Assembly (NCBI RefSeq): GCF_900112705.1
Contig: NZ_FOMR01000005.1
Location: 199,355 to 263,354, forward strand
Direction of reading: 5' to 3'
Length of the DNA stretch: 64,000 bases
Origin: Lentibacillus persicus
GTDB lineage: Bacteria > Bacillota > Bacilli > Bacillales > Amphibacillaceae
In this document: piece by piece, positions 1 to 9,012 of the stretch
Layout of the letters: each line of letters opens with the position of its first letter
Numbering within the stretch: position 1 is the first letter of the stretch
Made by a program: the position numbers and the translations under genes
The notes under the pieces: generated by a model
The model's input: the letters and a program-made list of their open reading frames with translations, nothing else
Databases searched by the model: none
Told to the model about the DNA's origin: nothing

Positions 1-225
1 GGAGACATGCATGACTTCACGACAGAAATGAGTGACTTTAAAGGAGACATGCATGACTTCAGACAAGAAACACAGGAAGGAATAGAAAATTTAAACGCGA
101 AATTAACCCTCTTAACAAAGCAAACAAGCAATGCAGTTGTAGAAAATCATTCGAATGAATTAAAATTTTTATCCAGTAAAGTTCAGCAATTGGAAAAAGA
201 TATATATCGATTAAAGCATTCATAA
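1..225 (+). CDS. C-terminal part of a coiled-coil hypothetical protein (5' end outside the window)
   Basis: The reading frame is already open at base 1 and ends at a TAA at 223-225, so only the last 74 codons are visible. The sequence starts with heptad-like units (GDMHDFT, TEMSDFK, GDMHDFR), encoded by two identical 19-base DNA copies at 1-19 and 43-61, 42 bases apart. It continues as a charged, Leu/Val/Ile-rich helix ending in VQQLEKDIYRLKHS. No catalytic motif is present. The heptads and lack of Pro/Cys suggest a coiled coil. Function not recognised. Confidence 0.6.
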   Translation, partial: GDMHDFTTEMSDFKGDMHDFRQETQEGIENLNAKLTLLTKQTSNAVVENHSNELKFLSSKVQQLEKDIYRLKHS

Positions 226-791
226 TCGCCTCAATGTAATCCTCTGATTTCTTTCCTCAAATGTCTTCTCAATGATAGGTGGAAGCTCTCATTCCCCGAA
301 TTTGTTATTTTAGTTCACATGACGCTTCTTATTTGAGTTGTTGTTTTTTATATAAGTTTTGAATATGGGCTGGGGTCCACTTTGCTATAGATACCCATGA
401 TATGCACGCTACGGAATGCGACGATAAAGCTTTGCCGTGTTAATATGATAGAAAAACGAAATATTAGAAGGGGCTGGATAATGAGGGGCTTGTCGTATGA
501 TTATATCGTTTCTCTCACACATTTATATAGACTGGTTCACAAGGAAAAAGTAGTTGAGATACACAATATGCAAAAAAAGGAAACCGTAGAAGCAGCGGCT
601 TTCCTTTTTTCAGGGGTGATGGGGGAACGAAGGGACAAAGTGTGTGATACCCCGTCCCCCTTAGTATGGACGCAAACAAATAAAGATGTGCCGGAAGCTC
701 AATCTGTCCCCGGCACGGCAAGGAATTTTAATAAACGCCGTTACGCAACAGGGTTTTCAATTTGTGGATAGCAATAAGAACATGTCAGTGA
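226..791. other. Intergenic stretch with hairpin and repeat pieces
   Basis: About 565 bases separate the end of the first gene from the 3' end of the DAACS symporter. The stretch holds a bidirectional terminator-like hairpin (573-610), a degenerate copy of the 27-bp GGGACA/TGTCCC-type element (632-658) and a single ATGTGCCGGA unit near 690. A 96-codon frame from ATG 481 has an AAGGGG ribosome-site-like sequence, but it runs through the hairpin and both repeat pieces and is not believed to be a gene. Confidence 0.5.
573..610. terminator. Bidirectional terminator-like hairpin
   Basis: A perfect 11-bp stem (AAAAAAGGAAA paired with TTTCCTTTTTT) is extended by CCG/CGG. It has an A run on one side and a T run on the other, so it could stop transcription from either direction. 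It lies beyond the end of the minus-strand symporter gene at 792-2018. Confidence 0.6.
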
Positions 792-2018
792 TTATGCTGA
801 ATCCAACGTGTTATTGGTTTGATTTTCTGCGTTATTGATATAGAGAGCTGCTGAGGCATCCCCGGTGATGTTTGTTGCGGTACGGAACATATCCATGAAA
901 CGGTCGACACCGGCGATTAAGGCGATGGCTTCCAACGGCAGGCCGGTCGTTGTCAGTGCGAGAGTTAACATGATCAAGCCGGCTCCGGGCACCCCGGCTG
1001 TTCCGATAGAACCTAAGGTTGCGATTAGCACAACCATCATAATTTGCCCGAATGTCAAGTCGATTCCGTACGCTTGTGCGGCAAAGAGTGCTGCGACACC
1101 TATATAAAGCGAGGTTCCGTCCATATTGATGGTTGCACCTAACGGCAAGACGAAACTGGATACTTTTTTGGATACGTTGAGATTATCCTCGGAACATTTG
1201 ATGGTTACCGGCAACGTTCCCGAACTGCTTTGCGTGCTGAAGGCCAACAGGCTTGCCGGCGAGATTCCTTTGAAAAACTTAAGCGGGTTCATTTTTCCGA
1301 GTATTTTGGCTGAGATGGAGTAGGTCAGTGCCACATGTACGATACAAGCGATGGCGACGACGGTAATCAGTTTAATCAATGGAAGCAAAATAGATAAACC
1401 GTATTCGCCGATGATTGGTGCCAATAACCCGAAAATACCGATCGGAACGAGTCTCATGACGACCCACGTTATTTTATACATGACCTCTGCCAATCCATCA
1501 AAAAAACGATACACAGGTTCTGCTTTTTCGCCGACCATCGTAATCCCCAAACCTAAAAACATGGCAAAGAAGATAATTTGCAGAATATTTCCATTCGTTA
1601 ACGCGGCAACGGGATTCGTCGGAATGATGTTTAATAAAATACTGATGACACCTTCTGTTTCAGTCGTTTCAGGTATATTGCCGGATTCAGCTATGGACGT
1701 ATCAACCCCCGCACCTGGTGTGAACAGTGCGCCGGCAATCAGGCCGATGCTGACCGCAATAAAAGTGGTTGCCAAATAATAAACGATTGTTTTCCCGCCG
1801 ATTCTGCCCAATGTTTTCAAATTTCCGGTACTTGCTACCCCGACCACAAGAGTGGACAAGACTAAAGGTACAATAATAAATTGTATAAGACGCAGAAACA
1901 GATCGCCGAGCGGCTGAACAAAACTAATGCCGGTTCCGAAAATCACACCGGCAATGATTGCCGCTGCAAACGCAATCATAATTTGTGTTAATAAACCTAC
2001 TCTTCCAGTTTTGGCCAT
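792..2018 (-). CDS. DAACS-family dicarboxylate/amino acid:cation symporter
   Basis: A 408-residue membrane protein of the dicarboxylate/amino acid:cation symporter family (GltP/DctA/SstT relatives), which couples uptake of acidic or small neutral amino acids or C4-dicarboxylates to Na+ or H+. The family signatures are present: SSSGTLP in the hairpin-1 region (about 264-270), NMDGT (298-302) and a GVPGAG segment further on. The length is normal and hydrophobic segments run throughout. An AGGGAGAGG-type ribosome site precedes the ATG. It is divergent from the threonine-synthase-like gene at 2273, which suggests that its substrate feeds that enzyme pair. The exact substrate cannot be read from the sequence. 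A paralogue lies at 7504-8700. Confidence 0.9.
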   Translation of the reverse strand: MAKTGRVGLLTQIMIAFAAAIIAGVIFGTGISFVQPLGDLFLRLIQFIIVPLVLSTLVVGVASTGNLKTLGRIGGKTIVYYLATTFIAVSIGLIAGALFTPGAGVDTSIAESGNIPETTETEGVISILLNIIPTNPVAALTNGNILQIIFFAMFLGLGITMVGEKAEPVYRFFDGLAEVMYKITWVVMRLVPIGIFGLLAPIIGEYGLSILLPLIKLITVVAIACIVHVALTYSISAKILGKMNPLKFFKGISPASLLAFSTQSSSGTLPVTIKCSEDNLNVSKKVSSFVLPLGATINMDGTSLYIGVAALFAAQAYGIDLTFGQIMMVVLIATLGSIGTAGVPGAGLIMLTLALTTTGLPLEAIALIAGVDRFMDMFRTATNITGDASAALYINNAENQTNNTLDSA

Positions 2019-2272
2019 GTTACCTCTCCCTCCTTGAATTCGTATTCGTCATAAGAAAAAAAGCCTGTCCGATGGAAATTGATCGAACCAGACGCCTTCA
2101 AGTGGCAGCATTGAGGTATTGGAATGTTTGAAATCCCCCCTTTGCAGATTTATATTCAATAAACGTTAGAATATAACTAATCGTTTCCAATGGTTTTTAA
2201 AGGATGCGTGCACTATCTATGCATTTTTGTATCAAGTGCGTCATTATACTAAAAAGAATGGGAGGGATCGTG

Positions 2273-3373
2273 ATGAACTATATTTGTGTTAACTGTCAGT
2301 CAAGGTATTCAATCGAAAGCAATCAATGGAAATGTAATTGCGGAGGCTTGCTGAATCTGGAATATGATAAAGCGAGCGTTGATTTTACTAACACGGCTTT
2401 GACACGCGAACATTCGCTATGGAAATATATCGATGCATTGCCATTTGAAAAAGATGATGTCTGGCAGGACATGACGTTAGGGGAAGGCGATACACCCATC
2501 ATCAAACTATCTAAAAATAGTTATGCCAAAGCTGAATATTACATGCCCACGCTGTCTTTTAAAGACCGGGGAGCTGTCCTTCTCATCGCGATGGCGAAAA
2601 AGCTCAACGTAACCCGGGTTGTGGTGGACAGCAGCGGGAATGCCGGCACTGCCATTGCAGCCTACGGGGCACGGGCGGGAATTCAGTGTGATATTTTCGT
2701 TCCTGATTCTGCTTCGACTAAAAAAACCGAGCAAATTGAAGCACATGGGGCAGTCATTCATCGAGTTCCCGGCACGCGGGAAGATTCAGCACAAGCGGCG
2801 ATTGCGATGGTAGAGGCGACGGACGCCTTTTATGCCAGTCATATCTATAATCCAATCTTTTGGGAAGGGACAAAAACGTATGTATATGAAATTTTTGAGC
2901 AAATGAATGGCAGGCTCCCTGATGCTTTTATTATCCCGGTTGGAAACGGAACATTGCTAATGGGGGTATCCATCGCTTTCCGTGAGTTATTGGCAAGCGG
3001 GCAAATTGATAGAATGCCCAAAATCCTTGCCGTGCAGGCAGCAGCATGTGCCCCGATTATGCAAGCCTTTCATGAAGGAGATCATACCGTTGAGCCGGTT
3101 CACAATACAGGAACGTTGGCAGAAGGCATTGCCATTGCCGCGCCGGCGAGAGGAGACGAAATTTTGCGTGCTATCCGGGAGAGCGGTGGTGATGTGATCG
3201 CTGTGAGCGAGGAAAGTATTGTTCAAGCGCGCGATGCTCTTGCCCTAAACGGAATTTATGTTGAAATCACATCGGCTGTGAATTATGCCGGCTATTTACG
3301 ATATATCGAAAAATACCCGGAGTTGAACGAACAAAACGTTATATTACCGTTATGCGGCGCAGGGGTAAAGTGA
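2273..3373 (+). CDS. Threonine synthase-like PLP-dependent enzyme
   Basis: A 366-residue fold-type II PLP enzyme. An N-terminal zinc-ribbon-like segment carries Cys5, Cys8, Cys21 and Cys23. The PLP lysine sits in LSFKDRG (Lys97), and the phosphate-binding region is SSGNAG (about 120-125). ATG 2273 is preceded by GGGAGGG at a normal distance, so an upstream in-frame ATG at 2204 is not used here. True threonine synthase converts O-phosphohomoserine to threonine, but the gene lies away from hom/thrB and beside a D-threonine aldolase-like enzyme and an amino-acid symporter. A catabolic role on a hydroxy- or phospho-amino acid is therefore as likely. The family call is firm and the substrate is not. 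Confidence 0.8.
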   Translation: MNYICVNCQSRYSIESNQWKCNCGGLLNLEYDKASVDFTNTALTREHSLWKYIDALPFEKDDVWQDMTLGEGDTPIIKLSKNSYAKAEYYMPTLSFKDRGAVLLIAMAKKLNVTRVVVDSSGNAGTAIAAYGARAGIQCDIFVPDSASTKKTEQIEAHGAVIHRVPGTREDSAQAAIAMVEATDAFYASHIYNPIFWEGTKTYVYEIFEQMNGRLPDAFIIPVGNGTLLMGVSIAFRELLASGQIDRMPKILAVQAAACAPIMQAFHEGDHTVEPVHNTGTLAEGIAIAAPARGDEILRAIRESGGDVIAVSEESIVQARDALALNGIYVEITSAVNYAGYLRYIEKYPELNEQNVILPLCGAGVK

Positions 3374-3701
3374 ATCTTCAATCAGTGGGAGCGTTCTTAC
3401 CCTACTGATTAAGGGGAACAAAGGCTAAGTTCGCCACGTCCTCGAAAAAGAAAAGCACTTTTTCTTCGTGTGAAGATCGCTGTCGCAGTTTTCCTTGTCC
3501 TGTGGCAACGCCTTTGTGACCAACATCCTGTTGGCCCGAACGAATCGGACATTTACTGGCAGTTGATCCCCACCTAATCTTCATCGTATACGCGAACATT
3601 TGAGGTGAGGGGTCTTACTGCCAGTTACATGCGGGATAAAAAGTCAGTAGGGTTAATAGAATTATAGCGAATGGCATTTTAAATGGGGAGGCGTATTCAC
3701 G
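3374..3701. other. Hairpin-rich intergenic element, possibly a decayed repeat or non-coding RNA
   Basis: This 328-base stretch has several small inverted repeats: AATCAGTGGG with CCCTACTGATT (3382-3411), GAAAAAG with CTTTTTC (about 3442-3466), GCCAC with GTGGC, and CCAACA with TGTTGG (about 3521-3535). The sequence GTCAGTAGGGTTAA near 3643 echoes the first arm inverted, as if the block were bounded by related ends. No coding frame is convincing. The ribosome site for the next gene (GGGGAGG) is at the right end. Confidence 0.4.
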
Positions 3702-4805
3702 TTGAATATAAAAGAATTGGATACACCAAGTTTAGTCATAGATCAGGAAATTATGATCGCGAATATCCAGCGCATGCAGGATTATGCGGAAAAGTACCAA
3801 GTTCATCTTCGTTCGCACACGAAAACGCATAAAATGCCTGTGCTGGCCAAATTACAGGAAAAAGCCGGCGCAAATGGTATTACGGTGGCAAAAGTCGGCG
3901 AAGCAGAAGTCATGGCTGAAAACGGATTAAACGATATTTTTGTTGCGAATCAAATCGTTGGGGAATCCAAATTAAATCGTATTAAAAAGCTTGCGGAAAC
4001 GATTCATATTTCCTTTGGCGTTGACAGCATTGAACAATGCGAAATGATTGAGAAGGTCTTCACTAAGCAGCAACCGGCTCAGGTTCTTATCGAAATTGAA
4101 GTGGGCGAAAACCGTTCAGGTGTCATTGACGAAAGTGACTACGTTCGTTTGGTGAATTATATAAAAAACAGTCCTTTTATAAATTTAAAAGGGGTTTTTT
4201 CCCATGACGGCCATACATACAAAGCAAAAGACCTTGAAGAATGCCGCCGTCTTTATAATGAAGCTCAAAAACGCACCCTTCATTTCGCGCATCTTGCACA
4301 CGAACAGGGTGTAGAACTTGAAACCGTCAGCATCGGCTCGACCCCGCCGCTTTTGCATGATTTCGGTGTAATGGAAGGAATTACTGAACTTCGCGCAGGA
4401 ACCTATATCCTCATGGATGTGTCTCAAGCAAACGCACTTGGCTCATATTCCAGCTGTGCCGCCAGCGTCTTGACGACTGTTATCAGCAAACCAACGAATG
4501 AACGTATCATTACCGATGTCGGTGCAAAAGGACTGACAATGCAGTCGCGAAGTGAGGGGATTTGTGCAACCGTTGGAATAGGCTATATCAAAAACTCCAA
4601 TCACGTCCATATTGATCAAGTCTTTGATGAACATGCCATTATATATGACGAACCATTCAGAAATAACGTCATAATTGGTGACAAAGTAGAAATTATTCCA
4701 AACCATATATGCCCCGTGTCCAATCTATACGATAACGCGTATCTTGTATCCGGGGATGACGTCGTGGACGAAATTCCAATTTTGTGCCGAGGGAAGCTGC
4801 AGTAG
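3702..4805 (+). CDS. D-threonine aldolase / D-serine dehydratase-like PLP enzyme (alanine-racemase fold)
   Basis: A 367-residue fold-type III PLP enzyme starting at TTG 3702 behind GGGGAGG. The N-terminal motif RSHTKTHK carries the expected PLP lysine (Lys41). The C-terminal NHIC pair (His335, Cys337) matches the metal-binding site of the D-threonine aldolase / DSD1 D-serine dehydratase family. Relatives cleave D-threonine to glycine plus acetaldehyde, or dehydrate D-serine or D-threo-3-hydroxyaspartate. Context (threonine-synthase-like enzyme upstream, acidic amino-acid symporter divergent) favours a hydroxy-amino-acid substrate. The TAG stop overlaps the first base of a 27-bp palindromic repeat. 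A truncated copy of its last ~34 codons exists at 33371-33475. Confidence 0.82.
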   Translation: MNIKELDTPSLVIDQEIMIANIQRMQDYAEKYQVHLRSHTKTHKMPVLAKLQEKAGANGITVAKVGEAEVMAENGLNDIFVANQIVGESKLNRIKKLAETIHISFGVDSIEQCEMIEKVFTKQQPAQVLIEIEVGENRSGVIDESDYVRLVNYIKNSPFINLKGVFSHDGHTYKAKDLEECRRLYNEAQKRTLHFAHLAHEQGVELETVSIGSTPPLLHDFGVMEGITELRAGTYILMDVSQANALGSYSSCAASVLTTVISKPTNERIITDVGAKGLTMQSRSEGICATVGIGYIKNSNHVHIDQVFDEHAIIYDEPFRNNVIIGDKVEIIPNHICPVSNLYDNAYLVSGDDVVDEIPILCRGKLQ

Positions 4806-4831
4806 GGACAGAGGGACGTGATCGCTGTCCC
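4805..4831. repeat. 27-bp palindromic element, copy at the 3' end of the PLP-enzyme gene
   Basis: The outer arms are GGGACAG and CTGTCCC, with an internal GGGACGTGATC. It begins on the G of the preceding TAG stop and closely matches the copies at 22710, 30572, 41598 and 50761. Confidence 0.75.
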
Positions 4832-4861
4832 CCGCGTGCAGTAAGCGCTCACCCCGTTGTA

Positions 4862-5162
4862 GCGATGATTTTGTTGATATTCATTTTAATAGCTCAAGTA
4901 ACAACTAATTTTGGCGCCTAATATTATCCACCTGCAATGGTTCTTATGGAAACATTTAATTTCAGATGGGGAGTTTCAGCTATCATTGTTGGGTTTTTAG
5001 GGGTTATCACGTTTCCATGGGTCTTACTCACGAATGAAGGGTTTGCCTATAAGTGCGGTATTGTATTGGGTAGGTTATAAAACAATTCCTTACTATAAGA
5101 ATGAGCTTATAAAGTTATCAGAAGCATCGACAACCATTGACGACAGTGAAATCGCGGAGTAA
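4862..5162 (+). pseudogene. Remnant of an NCS1-family nucleobase/allantoin permease
   Basis: In one frame from 4862 the sequence reads as two transmembrane-like stretches with TTNFGA, YYPPAM and FPWVLL, resembling the C-terminal half of NCS1 cytosine/purine/allantoin permeases. It is interrupted by an in-frame TAA after NFGA. Near 5070 the homology moves to another frame, reading YWVGYKTIPYYKNEL and ending at TAA 5160-5162. Only about 100 codons remain and the 5' portion is missing; the left edge lies about 30 bases after a 27-bp repeat copy. Both the nonsense change and the frameshift are visible, so this is a decayed gene. Confidence 0.65.
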
Positions 5163-5273
5163 TTGAAACCGCTTTTTTTAACCGATTCCCTTAACGGTGC
5201 TTTACTTAACTAGTTGAAGTGTTCAAATTCGTGCATAATGTATCATCCTGCAGATGGCTGATCGCTTTGATTT

Positions 5274-5326
5274 AGGGTCTTGTCGCTTACCATATTAATA
5301 TGGCAAGCGACAGGACCTCTGTTTTT
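5274..5326. terminator. Strong hairpin with T run between the NCS1 remnant and panC
   Basis: A roughly 22-bp stem (AGGGTCTTGTCGCTTACC on the left arm, with matching wobble pairs on the right) closes around ATATTAATAT and is followed by CTGTTTTT. On the plus strand it fits a Rho-independent terminator for the upstream gene. It also lies beyond the 3' end of panC on the other strand. Confidence 0.75.
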
Positions 5327-5406
5327 AATAACTGCTTCGAACATGAATAATCAGGTTACTATTTCCAGGGAGGTTTGATAAGTACCGAACAACACCCGCC
5401 CAAAGG

Positions 5407-6282
5407 TCAGTTCACCCGGTTAATAACTTCCCCGTCTTGATCGAAAATCAGGTTATCGATTAATCGGGCTTTTGCAAAATATACCGCTCCAGCGAGTATG
5501 ACGCGCTGATTAACGGAAGATACCGGCTCGAGTGACGGATAACTCAGTAATTCGATATAATCAATTTTTCCGGCGGATAGGTTTTGATTCAATAATTCTG
5601 TGACGTTTTGAACAATCTCATTCGGCGTTTGCTCGCCGTCGTGGATGAGCTTTTGTCCGAACGCTAACCCTTTATAAAGCCATATGGCCTCGTGCCGTTC
5701 GTGTTCAGAAAGGTTGACGTTACGGCTGCTTTTGGCAAGCCCGTCGGACTCTCTGACTGTCGGCAGGCCAACAAGTTCAATCGGGAAGTTCAAATCATTG
5801 ATCAAGGCATCCACGACGGCCACTTGCTGCGCGTCTTTCAGGCCAAAATACACTTTATCCGGACTTGTTATGTGAAATAACTTTGTTAATACGGTCAAGA
5901 CACCTTCAAAATGGCCGGGACGGGAGCGACCGCACAACACGTCAGCGCGACCCTTGATGCCAAGCTGGATTTGCATTGGAGCCGGATAGATTTCTGTCGG
6001 ATCAGGGATAAATAATACATCAACACCTGCGTTTTCGGCCGCACGCGCGTCTGCCGTTTCATCTCGTGGATAACGTTCATAATCCTCATTTGGCCCAAAT
6101 TGCAGTGGGTTGATAAAAATGCTCGCTGCAACAATGTCATTTTCCTTGTTTGCTTCTTTCATCAGGCTTAAATGGCCTTCATGCAAAAATCCCATCGTAG
6201 GGACAAATCCGATTTGTTTCTTTTGATCACGATATACTGCTACGGTTCGTTTCATTTCATCGACTGTTCGTACAATTTTCAT
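5407..6282 (-). CDS. panC: Pantothenate synthetase PanC
   Basis: Joins pantoate and beta-alanine with ATP to make pantothenate, in the cytoplasm. The 291-residue protein has the HIGH-like ATP motif PTMGFLHEGH (28-37), GLKDAQQ and KSSRNV, all typical of PanC. ATG 6282 is chosen because AAGGTG sits 8 bases upstream; a GTG at 6291 has no spacing for a ribosome site. It begins 12 bases after the panB stop, so the two are one operon transcribed leftwards. No panD for making beta-alanine follows. Confidence 0.96.
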   Translation of the reverse strand: MKIVRTVDEMKRTVAVYRDQKKQIGFVPTMGFLHEGHLSLMKEANKENDIVAASIFINPLQFGPNEDYERYPRDETADARAAENAGVDVLFIPDPTEIYPAPMQIQLGIKGRADVLCGRSRPGHFEGVLTVLTKLFHITSPDKVYFGLKDAQQVAVVDALINDLNFPIELVGLPTVRESDGLAKSSRNVNLSEHERHEAIWLYKGLAFGQKLIHDGEQTPNEIVQNVTELLNQNLSAGKIDYIELLSYPSLEPVSSVNQRVILAGAVYFAKARLIDNLIFDQDGEVINRVN

Positions 6283-6294
6283 ACAAGCCACACC

Positions 6295-7125
6295 TTAATC
6301 TTGCTCAGGCAAGTTTTGCTTATTTTTCATGAAAAAAGAATGGTCGGCGGAAGGAAACGTTTCCTGCTTCACATCCGAATGATAGTTTCTCAGTGCTTCG
6401 GTTCCTTTTTCATTTAAGTCGGTATATGACTTCACAAATTTCGGAAGCCTGTCAACACCGTATTTCAGAATATCGTGATAAACAAGGACCTGACCGTCGC
6501 AATCGACCCCGGCGCCAATTCCAATGGTGGGAATATCGATCGCATTCGTGATAATGTTCGTTAATTCGGTTGGAACACATTCCAGCACAAGAGCGGCCGC
6601 ACCGTGATCAGCTACTTTCCTTGCGTCGTCGAGCAGCTTTTGGGCGGTGGCTTCGTCTCTTCCCTGGACTTTGAAACCTCCGAGCACATTAACTGTCTGT
6701 GGGGTAAGGCCCAAATGGGCGATGACCGGTATTCCTGCGTCGGTCAACCGTTTTATCAATTCGGGAATATCCCCTGAAGCGCCTTCCACTTTCAGGCTTT
6801 GGGCACTCGTTTCCTGAAAAATCCGTTTGGCGTTACGGAGTGAATCCTCCTGCGAAATGTGGTAGGACATAAACGGCATATCCACTACGGTTAATGTATC
6901 CGGTGCCCCGCGGTTGACAGCTTTGGCATGGTGAATCATATCATCGACCGTTACCTCAACGGTTGATTCGTATCCGAGTACAACCATTCCCAATGAATCG
7001 CCAACAAGAATCATATCGATTCCAGCGTGTTCAGCCTGCTTGGCAGACGGGTAATCATAAGCTGTGACCATCGTAATCTTTTCCCCGGAGTCTTTCATGT
7101 TCTTTAAATCTGTCACACTAAGCAT
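6295..7125 (-). CDS. panB: 3-methyl-2-oxobutanoate hydroxymethyltransferase PanB
   Basis: Transfers a hydroxymethyl group from 5,10-methylene-tetrahydrofolate to alpha-ketoisovalerate, giving ketopantoate, the first committed step to pantothenate and CoA. At 276 residues it is normal length for the family. The metal-binding motifs VGDSLGM (41-47) and VDMPFMSY (81-88) and the LECVP segment are intact. The start has a GGAGGG ribosome site. It leads the panB-panC operon. Confidence 0.96.
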   Translation of the reverse strand: MLSVTDLKNMKDSGEKITMVTAYDYPSAKQAEHAGIDMILVGDSLGMVVLGYESTVEVTVDDMIHHAKAVNRGAPDTLTVVDMPFMSYHISQEDSLRNAKRIFQETSAQSLKVEGASGDIPELIKRLTDAGIPVIAHLGLTPQTVNVLGGFKVQGRDEATAQKLLDDARKVADHGAAALVLECVPTELTNIITNAIDIPTIGIGAGVDCDGQVLVYHDILKYGVDRLPKFVKSYTDLNEKGTEALRNYHSDVKQETFPSADHSFFMKNKQNLPEQD

Positions 7126-7503
7126 ATTCGGGTTATCCCTCCTTCTTTATATGTGCCTGTCATTTCCCGAATGTTGCGTTTATGAAGTTGATTTCTTAAG
7201 CTGCGTGTACAATGTTTTAATTATACAATAAGTATGAAGATTATGTACATGGTGAAATGGGACAAAGGGCCAACCCTGCCCCTTTTATAATGGGCGCGTA
7301 CAGGAAAACAAGTGCCGGAGAGCAAGTTACAATGGCCGGCAGTACACGCACTAATGCCACTATTTCTATTAAAACCCTGACTGGACTGGAGTTAACACCG
7401 CAAAGCTGGTGGAATTAAATTCCAAGTTGTGCGGTCCTGCAGAAATGTGATAGGTTAATAACTAGCGTAAAATGACAAAAAACAAACTAGAGATTGGGGA
7501 CAC
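7126..7503. other. Intergenic region between panB and the second DAACS symporter
   Basis: Divergent starts flank this 378-base region, so promoters for both sides must lie here. A TATAAT on the minus strand (7220-7225) could serve panB, but no good -35 is seen. An imperfect hairpin (CCGCA/TGCGG arms around GGAATTAAATTCC, about 7399-7434) lies upstream of the symporter. Degenerate pieces of the 20-bp GCCGG repeat occur near 7312-7345. No coding frame is supported. Confidence 0.4.
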
Positions 7504-8700
7504 ATGATGAAGAAAAGTCTTATATGGCAGTTAATTATTGCATTTATTCTCGCAATTGTAACCGGTTTAATATTTGGTGACAAAATGCAAGTTGTTCAGC
7601 CGCTTGGCGATCTATTTTTGCGTTTGATTCAATTTATTATCGCGCCTTTGGTGCTAGCTACGCTTGTAGTAGGGGTAACCAGTACAAATAATGTTAAGAA
7701 ACTCGGAAGATTAGGCGGGAAAACGGTGGTATTTTACTTGTTTACAAGTATGCTTGCCATAACGTTGGGGCTTGTGGCGGGTAAAGTTTTTTCACCGGGC
7801 AGCGGGATTGATGTATCGCTGGAAGGACAAGAAGCGCCTGAACCGAATGAAACGGAGGGTGTTGTACAAACCATATTAAATATTATCCCTGAAAATCCGT
7901 TTGAAGCCCTGACGTCGGGGAATATGCTGCAAATTATCTTTTTTGCTTTATTTATCGGAATTGCGATTACCTTGGTAGGTGAAAAAGCAAAACCTGTTCA
8001 GCAGTTTTTTGATGGATTTGCAGAGGTCATGTACAAAATTACTAGCATGGTCATGGTAACTGTTCCTATCGGCGTGTTTGGCTTATTGGCACCGGTTGTA
8101 GGCGAATATGGCGCAGAGGTACTATTACCACTGTTGAAGCTGATTTTGGCTATGATGGCAGCGTGTATTTTGCAAATATTCGTCGTTTATGCATTGCTTG
8201 TTAAACAATTCGGCAAAATGAGCCCGGTTCGTTTTTTCAAAGGGATTTTTCCAGCTTTTACTGTTGCATTCAGTACAAGCAGCAGTTCAGGAACGTTGCC
8301 CGTAACGCTTAAGAATACGCAGGAAAACCTCGGCGTCTCAAAAGAAACGAGTACGTTTGTTTTGCCGTTGGGGGCTACCATTAATATGGACGGAACTGCT
8401 CTGTATGTCGGTTTGTGTTCCATGTTTATTGCCCAATATTTCGGAGCGGACCTGTCACTTTCACAGATGACTACTGTCGTCCTGATTGGCACGCTTGCTT
8501 CGATTGGAACAGCGGGGGTGCCCGGTGCAGGCTTGATTATGCTCACAATGGCACTGAGTGCAGTGAACCTGCCGCTGGCGGGAATAGCGTTAGTAGGTGG
8601 CATTGACCGTATCCTTGATATGATGCGAACATCCGTGAATGTCACGGGAGACGCTGTTGCAAGTGTCGTTGTAGATGCAAGTGAAAACAACAAAACATAG
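7504..8700 (+). CDS. DAACS-family dicarboxylate/amino acid:cation symporter (second paralogue)
   Basis: A 398-residue symporter closely resembling the product of 792-2018. Both share PLGDLFLRLIQFII, SSSGTLP (about 260-266), NMDGT (294-298) and GVPGAG. It would import acidic or small amino acids or C4-dicarboxylates with a cation. The start is ATG 7504 or the adjacent ATG 7507, behind GGGGA. It stands alone between panB and the aco operon and ends just before a strong terminator. The two copies may be a duplication with diverged substrates or regulation. Confidence 0.9.
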   Translation: MMKKSLIWQLIIAFILAIVTGLIFGDKMQVVQPLGDLFLRLIQFIIAPLVLATLVVGVTSTNNVKKLGRLGGKTVVFYLFTSMLAITLGLVAGKVFSPGSGIDVSLEGQEAPEPNETEGVVQTILNIIPENPFEALTSGNMLQIIFFALFIGIAITLVGEKAKPVQQFFDGFAEVMYKITSMVMVTVPIGVFGLLAPVVGEYGAEVLLPLLKLILAMMAACILQIFVVYALLVKQFGKMSPVRFFKGIFPAFTVAFSTSSSSGTLPVTLKNTQENLGVSKETSTFVLPLGATINMDGTALYVGLCSMFIAQYFGADLSLSQMTTVVLIGTLASIGTAGVPGAGLIMLTMALSAVNLPLAGIALVGGIDRILDMMRTSVNVTGDAVASVVVDASENNKT

Positions 8701-8734
8701 CGGGCATCAGTTCGATTCGCGCCCGCTTGACAAG

Positions 8735-8787
8735 CAAACGAATCCCCCACCAGTTCGCCACCACACTGGTGGGGATTCGTTTTGTTT
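8735..8787 (+). terminator. Rho-independent terminator after the symporter
   Basis: A stem of about 17 bp (AAACGAATCCCCACCAG paired with CTGGTGGGGATTCGTTT, one bulged C) is followed by TGTTTT. It lies 35 bases after the symporter stop. Confidence 0.85.
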
Positions 8788-8880
8788 TAATGTAAGAATG
8801 GGGGGACGCTCCCCTCTTTTAGTCAAATGAATTTTACGAATTTTTGGAATAAGTGACTGGAATTAGCGCCTTTTTTAGAT

Positions 8881-8905
8881 TATACTAGTTTTGTAAGCGC
8901 TTTCT
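8881..8905 (+). promoter_or_regulatory. aco promoter -10 region with CcpA cre box
   Basis: TATACT at 8881-8886 is a good -10. TGTAAGCGCTTTCT at 8892-8905 fits the Bacillus cre consensus TGWAANCGNTNNCW and would overlap the transcription start. In Bacillus, CcpA bound at such a site represses carbon overflow-product use while glucose lasts, which matches an acetoin dehydrogenase operon. No convincing -35 was found, so an activator may be required. Confidence 0.65.
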
Positions 8906-9012
8906 CGTAACCTAATGTCAATCTGGAACGTGAAGGAGGTGTGAATAACAGCTGTTGCGCTGGGAGAGCAAGCATCGGTCAATTTTTTAATCACTAAGAG
9001 GAGGGTTTTGGA

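Noticed and set aside
481-771. 96-codon frame with a plausible AAGGGG ribosome site
   Set aside because: It runs through a strong terminator hairpin and two repeat pieces, and the protein has no recognisable domain or regular composition.
8187-8750. 187-codon minus-strand frame opposite the second DAACS gene
   Set aside because: A shadow of the symporter that runs through its terminator.
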